From DTU063 sp001512695 (lineage in GTDB: Bacteria; Bacillota; Thermosediminibacteria; Thermosediminibacterales; Tepidanaerobacteraceae): a stretch of 28,555 nucleotides of DNA. The stretch lies in the NCBI GenBank assembly GCA_049658265.1, contig JBASOM010000100.1, positions 1 through 28,555 of the forward strand, in the 5' to 3' direction. Shown in pieces: positions 7,021-13,370 of the stretch. Within the stretch, counting starts at the first letter, position 1. Each line of letters starts with the position of its first letter. The position numbers and the translations under genes are program-made. The notes beneath the pieces were generated by a model that saw only the letters and a list, made by a program, of their open reading frames with translations, was not told where the DNA came from and ran no database searches.

Positions 7021-7026
7021 GGGCTC

Positions 7027-8043
7027 CTAGTTAAATAAAACTCTATCACTTATTTCGCCGATATTGTTGCAGCCGGTCAGAATCATGGCCTGTTTTAGTT
7101 CCTTCGCCATGGTTTCCAGCACGAGCTTCACCCCTTCGGCTCCTCCGCCAAAGGCACCGATAATTACGGGTCTGCCCACCAGCACCGCATCGGCGCCCAA
7201 TGCTATGTATTTTAAAACATCCACACCGCTTCTGACTCCTCCGTCAGCCAAAATAGTGATCTTGCCCTTCAGCTCCCGGGCAATTTTCGGCAGGACCTCT
7301 GCCACACCCGGTGTGCCGTCCAAAATGCGCCCGCCGTGATTCGACACCACTATGGCCGATGCTCCGGCTTCCAGGGCCAGCTTGGCTTCATCAAGGGTCA
7401 TAATTCCCTTTAATATAAATGGGAGCTCTGTGCCGGAAATGATTTCTTTTAGCTCCTGCAAATTTTTTGGTCCAACGGGCTGTCCCATCAAGGCCATCGT
7501 AACAAGACCCGCTCCATCAATATCCATGCCTACAGCAGGGGCCCCCGCTTCCTCGGCCCTTTTTGCCATTTCCAAAACTATATGATTTTCCCGGGGCTTT
7601 ATGATGGGGATACCGTGGCCATTTACCCCTTTTATTGCCTCAAGTCCCGAATCATAAAATACGGGATTGCCGCCGTCACCGCTCATTCCAATAGTCCCTG
7701 CATTTTGGCTGCCGGTCATTACCATGCGCACGTACTCGGCCTCGGGCACTGCGCCACCCATGTTATACTCGGAACCCGTAATCGGTGCTGCAAGTATCGG
7801 CATCGAGAGCTTTATGCCGAGAATACTCGTTGAAATATCCGGATCCTTGGCGTCGTGAAGGGTCCTCAAGTTCAACTTAACATTTGCCAGGGCATTGACA
7901 TTTTCAGTAAAGGAAGAACCTGTTCCAACTCCTCCCATCCCCGGCACTTCTCCGGCACATGCTACGCCGTTACATACCCTGCACACTCGGCAGTAACCTT
8001 TCATCTTTTCCCGTGCCCTTTGCTTTATTTCATTCAGATTCAA
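7027..8043 (-). CDS. FMN-dependent alpha-hydroxy-acid oxidizing protein with N-terminal cysteine cluster
   Basis: 338 residues, TTG start with AAAGGGGTG upstream. It belongs to the FMN-dependent alpha-hydroxy-acid dehydrogenase family (lactate oxidase, glycolate oxidase, lactate dehydrogenase type), which oxidises 2-hydroxy acids to 2-oxo acids. Visible signatures are the FMN/substrate motif SNHGGR..D at 234-242 with catalytic His236 and Arg239, a flavin-binding Lys212, and the phosphate-binding DGGVR (267-271) with GRP at 290-292. Residues 18-29 form C-x2-C-x2-C-x4-C, absent from the classical aerobic enzymes but present, as I recall, in relatives from anaerobes. An iron-sulfur or metal site, giving a non-oxygen electron acceptor, is possible. 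The substrate is unknown; type-2 IPP isomerase is less likely given SNHGGR. Confidence 0.9.
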   Translation of the reverse strand: MNLNEIKQRAREKMKGYCRVCRVCNGVACAGEVPGMGGVGTGSSFTENVNALANVKLNLRTLHDAKDPDISTSILGIKLSMPILAAPITGSEYNMGGAVPEAEYVRMVMTGSQNAGTIGMSGDGGNPVFYDSGLEAIKGVNGHGIPIIKPRENHIVLEMAKRAEEAGAPAVGMDIDGAGLVTMALMGQPVGPKNLQELKEIISGTELPFILKGIMTLDEAKLALEAGASAIVVSNHGGRILDGTPGVAEVLPKIARELKGKITILADGGVRSGVDVLKYIALGADAVLVGRPVIIGAFGGGAEGVKLVLETMAKELKQAMILTGCNNIGEISDRVLFN

Positions 8044-8196
8044 AAGATTTCACCCCTTTCAAAAACCTATATTTAAATTATACACCATATAGTTACAATC
8101 TCCCAAATAATGAAGCTTATGACTTTAGAGGATATTTTAGCTTTTTGTAGAATAAACTATTTATAAACATGCTTGTCCTTTTTGCGGGGGAATAAA

Positions 8197-9276
8197 ATGC
8201 ATTCAACTAAGGGGCTTTATATAGCAATAGCTTTTATTTTTATTTTAAATACTTTTCCTTCTCACTTGATGCTTGGTGCCCAGATCGACGATGTGGAGCA
8301 GCGGTTAATCGAAGAGATACTGACCTTAGATGCAAAAATCTTAGCTCTCAGAAATGAAATTGAAAAACTTTCTTTAGAGAATGCAGAGCTAAGAAAGCAA
8401 CTGGAGTTAAAGCAGGAGGAGCTTTCGTCTTTAAATGTCAGTTTTGAAAACCGCCAAACTGAGCTTTCCCGCTGGATTGTCTTTGCCTATAAAGGCGGCG
8501 TCGGCAATATGCTATCCGTGCTGGTAGGCGCGGAGAATTTGGGAGATTTTTTCCGCCGTTTCGACAACATCATGTTCTTCCTGGAATACTATAATAATGT
8601 AATAATCGAAACCAGAGCCCTTATTGCTCAAAGAGAACAGGAGGAACGAAATATCATGGAAAAACAGCGGGAAATTGAGGCTTTAGAGAGACAGGCAAAA
8701 TTGGCCCTTGAAAAAATAACTCAAACTATAGAAGAAAAGCAAGAGGAATTAAGGCGTGCCAGGCTCATATTAAAAGATACCACATTTTTGGAAGAAATAA
8801 GTGAGGATTGGCAGAAATCCCTGCCTTCCCTTGACTATCTTCTGAAAAACTTATCGTCACTGCCCTGGTCAAGTTTAAGCCCTGATGATATTAGGGTAAA
8901 CTATTTTGCCATGACAGCCCGGGCAGAATTTTACGATACAAGTGTCACAAAAACTTTGCTGTCAAAAGACGAAAACTTGAAGAACGTATACTTCACCTTT
9001 AACGATGAAGGCATTACGGTTACCGAGAAAAAGCCGGATAGCGATACGCCGGTTTATTCCATAACTTGCACCATGGAACTTACCGATGAGCATAAAATAA
9101 AATTTACCCCTATAAGACTTGAATTTAGCGGTGTGACACTGCCGGCCAAAGTGATTGAAGAGCTGATGGCTGATTACGACATGGTATTTACTCCGCCGCC
9201 TTTGCCCTATGATTTGAAAATAACTTCTATAAAAACTGAAGATGGCAAACTCATCATGTATTTTAAAAAATCCTGA
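8197..9276 (+). CDS. Exported coiled-coil protein with CwlO/PcsB-like N-terminal domain
   Basis: 359 residues from ATG 8197, just after GCGGGGG. A signal peptide or anchor occupies about 5-27. Two long coiled coils (about 28-95 and 135-195) flank a compact segment with YKGGVGNMLSVLVGAENLGDFFRRFD (about 98-123). This is the pattern of the coiled-coil domain of PcsB/CwlO-type peptidoglycan hydrolases, whose L(V/L)GA..(L/F).DF..R motif contacts FtsX in those families. The C-terminal 150 residues carry no NlpC/P60, CHAP or M23 signature, so no catalytic domain is visible. It may be a regulator that activates a separate hydrolase, possibly the LysM-SleB protein downstream; a terminator separates the two genes. 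Confidence 0.75.
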   Translation: MHSTKGLYIAIAFIFILNTFPSHLMLGAQIDDVEQRLIEEILTLDAKILALRNEIEKLSLENAELRKQLELKQEELSSLNVSFENRQTELSRWIVFAYKGGVGNMLSVLVGAENLGDFFRRFDNIMFFLEYYNNVIIETRALIAQREQEERNIMEKQREIEALERQAKLALEKITQTIEEKQEELRRARLILKDTTFLEEISEDWQKSLPSLDYLLKNLSSLPWSSLSPDDIRVNYFAMTARAEFYDTSVTKTLLSKDENLKNVYFTFNDEGITVTEKKPDSDTPVYSITCTMELTDEHKIKFTPIRLEFSGVTLPAKVIEELMADYDMVFTPPPLPYDLKITSIKTEDGKLIMYFKKS

Positions 9277-9279
9277 TTT

Positions 9280-9314
9280 GATACTGCCGGGGGAATTCCC
9301 CGGTATCTTTTTTT
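9280..9314 (+). terminator. Intrinsic terminator
   Basis: CCGGGG (9287-9292) pairs with CCCCGG (9298-9303), extended by GATAC/GTATC with a small bulge, and is followed by a run of seven T. It ends the coiled-coil gene just after its stop. Confidence 0.85.
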
Positions 9315-9340
9315 CCGGATTTTCCCTTGGTGAATTTTAC

Positions 9341-9373
9341 TTGATGAAATAGACGGTGGACCTATAGTATAAT
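9341..9373 (+). promoter_or_regulatory. Candidate promoter of the LysM-SleB gene
   Basis: TTGATG (9341-9346), a 16-bp spacer and TATAGT (9363-9368); a TATAAT at 9368-9373 is a second possible -10 but too far from the -35. SleB-type genes are often under a forespore sigma factor, but I see no clear matching boxes. Confidence 0.4.
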
Positions 9374-9397
9374 CATGCCAAGGAAAGGGGATGGTAT

Positions 9398-10369
9398 TTG
9401 GTGCATTTTATCAAAAAACTAAACACGGTTGTTTTCCTGCTTGTCTTCCTGCTTTTCTTCTCCATCAAGGCTGAAGCCCAGGTAATTACTGTTCAGCCCG
9501 GGGACACCTTAAATTCCTTAAGTCGGATTACCGGTGTTCCGCTAGATAAGATAAGGCAGAACAATTCCTTGTTTTCAGATTACATAGCGGCCGGACAAGT
9601 TCTGCTGATTCCGGAAACATACACGGTAAAAGCCGGCGATACTCTTTATCTCATTAGCCAAAACTTTGGTGTAAGCTTTTGGGAATTGAAAAGCTTGAAC
9701 GGTCTTTACTCCGACGAAATCTGGCCGGGACAGACACTTTATGTTCCCCAAAAAAGTCCTTATCGGCAGATAAGTGTAAACTGGGGAGACACTCTTTACC
9801 AAATTTCACAAAATTACGGGGTGTCCATAGATGATTTGAAGACCGTTAACGGGCTTTGGGGAAGGGAGCTATATGCGGGAACTAAGCTCATGATTCCTTC
9901 AGGAACATCCTCAAAGACAAACAGCTCTCAAGATTTGCCGTCAAGGGGCTATATAAATCGGGGACAGTACATAAAATACGGCAGCGGAGTATATCACACC
10001 CAGGAGGAAAGGATGCTCTTGGCACGGCTGATTGAAGCAGAAGCAGAAGGAGAACCTTACATGGGAAAGGTTGCAGTTGGAGCGGTGGTTGTAAACAGGG
10101 TACTTAGCGATAAGTTTCCAAATACGATCAAAGATGTTATATATCACGTAGACGAAATAGGCGCATACCAGTTTGAGCCCGTCCTTGACGGAAGGCTGTT
10201 TACCGTAACTACCAGCAGTGATTCATTTAGGGCTGCCGATGAGGCTCTTGGGGGCTTGGACCCCACAGGAGGTGCCTTGTTTTTCTTTAACCCTTACAAG
10301 ATAACAAATAAATGGTTGCTGTCAAAACCTGTAATCTGCCAAATCGGCGACCACGTTTTTACGAAGTAA
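9398..10369 (+). CDS. LysM x3 - SleB-type cell wall hydrolase
   Basis: 323 residues. TTG at 9398 is preferred over GTG 9401 because AAAGGGG at 9384-9390 is seven bases upstream. A signal peptide (about 8-27, cleavage near AEA-Q) is followed by three LysM peptidoglycan-binding repeats at about 29-72, 75-117 and 124-167, each with GDTL and a closing (L/I)P. A Hydrolase_2 (SleB-like) domain lies at about 200-322. The motif AEAEGEPYMGKVAVGAVVVNRV matches the lytic transglycosylase core, with Glu215 as likely catalytic acid; GAYQF and GALFFFNP are also family blocks. By homology it cleaves peptidoglycan, in spore formers typically the cortex during germination or vegetative wall. Neighbouring genes support a wall-remodelling role. 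No YpeB partner follows it. Confidence 0.92.
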   Translation: MVHFIKKLNTVVFLLVFLLFFSIKAEAQVITVQPGDTLNSLSRITGVPLDKIRQNNSLFSDYIAAGQVLLIPETYTVKAGDTLYLISQNFGVSFWELKSLNGLYSDEIWPGQTLYVPQKSPYRQISVNWGDTLYQISQNYGVSIDDLKTVNGLWGRELYAGTKLMIPSGTSSKTNSSQDLPSRGYINRGQYIKYGSGVYHTQEERMLLARLIEAEAEGEPYMGKVAVGAVVVNRVLSDKFPNTIKDVIYHVDEIGAYQFEPVLDGRLFTVTTSSDSFRAADEALGGLDPTGGALFFFNPYKITNKWLLSKPVICQIGDHVFTK

Positions 10370-10379
10370 AGTGAATGAA

Positions 10380-10408
10380 AAACTCCGCACAAGGCGGAGT
10401 TTCTTTTT
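10380..10408 (+). terminator. Intrinsic terminator
   Basis: AAACTCCGC (10380-10388) pairs with GCGGAGTTT (10394-10402), followed by CTTTTTA. It lies between the SleB-like gene and the end of the reverse HD-GYP region; the A-rich left flank (GAATGAAA) makes reverse use less likely. Confidence 0.85.
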
Positions 10409-10697
10409 ATGCTGTTTCTACTTCATCTTCCTCTTCCAAAACTTTGACGAATAAATCCACAAGGTAAGGATCGAACTGGGTCCCGGCGCATCTTATGAGT
10501 TCCGCTACGGCCTCTACATGACTCATGGCAGGGCGGTAAGGCCTGCTCTTCGTCATTGCGTCGTAAGCGTCAACTATGGCCAGTATGCGGCATTCGATCG
10601 GGATTTCTTCGCCCTTTATGCCCAGGGGGTATCCGTTGCCGTCCCACCATTCGTGGTGCATCAGTATCCAGTCTGAAATATGGGCAAGTTCTGGAGA
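10407..10697 (-). pseudogene. Detached C-terminal part of the HD-GYP domain, after an in-frame stop
   Basis: Directly behind the TAA at 10698-10700, the same frame continues for 96 residues with well-preserved HD-GYP sequence: SPELAHISDWIL, then HHEWWDG, GYP and RILAIVDAYDAMT, RPYR and GTQFDP. It contains the HHE and GYP residues that complete the phosphodiesterase site begun in the upstream reading frame. An ATG at 10659-10661 could restart translation, but no ribosome site precedes it, and the product would lack the HD dyad. The good conservation points to a recent nonsense change, a sequencing error or read-through rather than old decay. Confidence 0.8.
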
Positions 10698-13193
10698 TTA
10701 CACTGCTATGCGATGGCCGATTTCCGTATGGCGCTGCATTCTCAATCTCTCTTCATGGGTCAGGGGGCCTTTCTTAAACAGGATTTTGTCAGGCACTCCC
10801 ACTTTGCCTATATCGTGGAACATGGCAAGAAGTTTAATGTCGTCAATTTGCCGCTGATTCATGTTTAACATCTTGGCCAGCTTTACTGCAAGTTCTTGAG
10901 TCCTCTGGGAATGGCCCTGGGTGATGATGTCCCGGGCCTCCAGCATCTTTACCAGGGTCTTTATGATGCTGCTCTTTTTGCTCCTACCATGATGAAGTTT
11001 TTCCCGGTACATATTGTTTTCTGCGGTTTTCTGTGCTTCCTTGATATTGCTGTTTTCCTCATCAACTATGGCAAAGCCCATGGAAACCTGCAGCGGAAAT
11101 GGAATGCCATGTTCAGTAGTTCTTTCAGTGGCCTTGCGCATCTTCTCAATAATCGTTTCTGCCGTATTCTTGTCCGTATAGGGCATGATTATAGCAAATT
11201 CATCTCCGGCAATTCTCGCAGCAAAATCCTGCTCTCGCACTGCTTTTTTTATAATCTTGGCATACGCCTTTATCAAGCGATCTCCTGCATCATGGCCGAA
11301 AGTGTCATTGACCATCTTAAGACCGTCTATGTCGCAGATTACCAAGGCAAAAGGATAAGGCGGGTCTTTTTTCAGTGATTTTAGCTTTTCATCAAACATC
11401 ATTCTATTGTACAGCCCCGTGAGATGATCGAAACTGCTCAATCGCTTGAGCTCTTCCTCATATCCCTTGCGTTCGGTTATATCACGGCAAATACTTATAA
11501 GTACCTGCTTGCCCTCCAGCACGCCGCCCACGGAATTTACTTCAACGGGAAAAGTGCTGCCGTCTTTGCGCCGATGGATTGTCTCAAATCTCTTTCCTTT
11601 CAAAGCTTCTTTCAACTGCTCTTTTATATCCTCTACATCCGATTCAGCCCTTATTTCGCGGCAAGTTAGGTTTAGAAGCTCCTGCAGTTCGTAACCGTAC
11701 GCCTTCGCTGCTGCACGGTTGGCATCTATTATCCTACCGCTGGGATATTCAATAAAAAGCATTATGTCGGTGGTGATATCCGAAAGCATCTTATAGCGCT
11801 GAAGCATCTCATGGGAACGTATTCGGTCCGATATGTCATGGGCAATGGCAGAAATACCCAAAAAGTTTCCGTAATCATCGAAGATGGGAGATATGGATAT
11901 CATCAAATCTACCTCAGTTCCATCTTTGCGAAGGCGGACGGTTTCATAATGGATGGGACTTTTTTCAGAAAGGGCCCTTGATATGTATTCTTCCAGTTCA
12001 TGATGGCGCTCCTCGGGGGTTAAAATATATGCGGTCTTTCCCAGGATTTCTTCAGCCTTATAGCCGTAAATACTTTCTGCTCCCTTGTTCCAGCTGGTAA
12101 TATTGTAATCCAGGTCCAGGCTGAATATTGCTTCATGGGAGGATTCCACTATAAAGGCCAGCTGCTCCCTAGATCTCTCCACCTCTCTCTGCTTCGTTAT
12201 GTCTCTAAAGACCATGACCACGCCCACTATTTCCCCGTTGCTATCTCTTATCGGTGCTGCTGAATCTGCAATTGAAATCATTCTGCCGTCCTTTCTGATG
12301 AGGACGGTGTGATTGGCCAGGCCCTTTATAACTCCCTCTTGAATTACTTTTTCTACGGGGATTTCAGCAGGTTCTCCGGTATATTCGTTTATGATATGGA
12401 AAATTTGACTTACATGCTTGCCGGCCGCTTCCGATTGGCTGTATCCCGTCAATTCCTGGGCAAGGGGGTTTATAAACTGCACAAAGCCCTTCACATCCGT
12501 AGTTATTACCCCGTCTCCGATGCTATCTAAGGTAACTCTGAAGAGTTCATGCTGCTTTCTTAGCTCCTCCTTGGCTGCTTGTTCTTCCCTCTTTGACCTT
12601 TCAAAGTAAAGGAGCAGTATCCCTAAGGTGGCTATTATTTCCAAGATGGAAGTGGCAAAATATCCCCAGTAGGCCCCCTGGGGAATGGGCTTTAAAAAAG
12701 GATAGTCGATTTTATGAATGGCCCATAGAATAAACGCAATACCTGCTACGTACTTTGCGATCCCAGCTGTATCCTCCGTTTTAATAAAGACTATGCCCGT
12801 CCAAAAATATATAATTGCAACCAATAAAAAAGCGGGCATTATCTCTACATAAAAAGGCACTTCGACGAAAACTGCCACGAGAAGCCACAGCAGATTTAAT
12901 GCCGCTAAAAATCTTGAGCCTATAGGTGTTTTTTGATTGATGAAATTAAATGTCCCGTGAAAGATTGCGTAGGCATGGAGAAGGGTCGACACGCCGACTG
13001 CAAACCTGAGAATTGACAGGTTGTCATACAGCAACCATATTTCCAGCACGAGCCTTAAAAAATGGAAAAACCAGCCGATGGCCCAGATGCGTAAAAAGCT
13101 CCGCTTCTCCTGGAAGTACAGATAGCCGTAAATGGCAACAAGGACTGCTGAGTTGATAACGGCCTGAATCAAAGGATTTAATAAGGGGGGCAT
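10698..13193 (-). CDS. 7TM-PAS-PAS-PAS-GGDEF-HD-GYP signalling protein, truncated inside HD-GYP
   Basis: 831 codons from ATG 13193 with GAGGAGGG upstream. About seven membrane helices (8-198) form an unrecognised sensor. Three PAS domains follow (about 215-335, 340-460, 463-575), then GGDEF (about 585-745) with AGDEF at 662-666 and an intact RxxD inhibitory site (653-656). HD-GYP starts at about 742, with His761 and the HD dyad 793-794. The GGDEF half should make c-di-GMP; a full HD-GYP would degrade it. Translation stops at codon 832 (TAA), where relatives usually have Ser or Ala, and the rest of the domain continues in frame at 10407-10697. If the stop is real, the protein is probably only a cyclase. 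It has its own strong promoter. Confidence 0.88.
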   Translation of the reverse strand: MPPLLNPLIQAVINSAVLVAIYGYLYFQEKRSFLRIWAIGWFFHFLRLVLEIWLLYDNLSILRFAVGVSTLLHAYAIFHGTFNFINQKTPIGSRFLAALNLLWLLVAVFVEVPFYVEIMPAFLLVAIIYFWTGIVFIKTEDTAGIAKYVAGIAFILWAIHKIDYPFLKPIPQGAYWGYFATSILEIIATLGILLLYFERSKREEQAAKEELRKQHELFRVTLDSIGDGVITTDVKGFVQFINPLAQELTGYSQSEAAGKHVSQIFHIINEYTGEPAEIPVEKVIQEGVIKGLANHTVLIRKDGRMISIADSAAPIRDSNGEIVGVVMVFRDITKQREVERSREQLAFIVESSHEAIFSLDLDYNITSWNKGAESIYGYKAEEILGKTAYILTPEERHHELEEYISRALSEKSPIHYETVRLRKDGTEVDLMISISPIFDDYGNFLGISAIAHDISDRIRSHEMLQRYKMLSDITTDIMLFIEYPSGRIIDANRAAAKAYGYELQELLNLTCREIRAESDVEDIKEQLKEALKGKRFETIHRRKDGSTFPVEVNSVGGVLEGKQVLISICRDITERKGYEEELKRLSSFDHLTGLYNRMMFDEKLKSLKKDPPYPFALVICDIDGLKMVNDTFGHDAGDRLIKAYAKIIKKAVREQDFAARIAGDEFAIIMPYTDKNTAETIIEKMRKATERTTEHGIPFPLQVSMGFAIVDEENSNIKEAQKTAENNMYREKLHHGRSKKSSIIKTLVKMLEARDIITQGHSQRTQELAVKLAKMLNMNQRQIDDIKLLAMFHDIGKVGVPDKILFKKGPLTHEERLRMQRHTEIGHRIAV

Positions 13194-13255
13194 ACTATCC
13201 CTCCTCGATTCGTCAAAATTTTATATATTTCTACAAATTTATGAGTATGGGTTAT

Positions 13256-13285
13256 ATTATACTTCTATAAGGATAATTTTGTCAA
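13256..13285 (-). promoter_or_regulatory. Strong sigma-A promoter for the PAS-GGDEF-HD-GYP gene
   Basis: On the minus strand: TTGACA (13280-13285), an 18-bp spacer and a perfect TATAAT (13256-13261), about 60 bases ahead of the start codon. Confidence 0.8.
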
Positions 13286-13306
13286 TAATTGAGAAAATTA
13301 TCTCAT

Positions 13307-13338
13307 GCAAACGCCCCTATTCATAGAGAGGCGTTCGC
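13307..13338 (-). terminator. Probable terminator of the solute-binding/GGDEF-EAL operon
   Basis: An inverted repeat of 12 bases per arm (13307-13318 with 13327-13338, including G-U pairs on the minus strand) lies 33 bases beyond the stop of the GGDEF-EAL gene. The following T run is weak, so strength is uncertain. Confidence 0.5.
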
Positions 13339-13370
13339 TATAACATTTACTCCCTCATTTTAAAATCCCA

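Noticed and set aside
10659..10661. Internal ATG as the start of a separate small HD-GYP gene
   Set aside because: No ribosome site, and the family sequence continues upstream of it to the stop codon, so it is a remnant of the larger gene.
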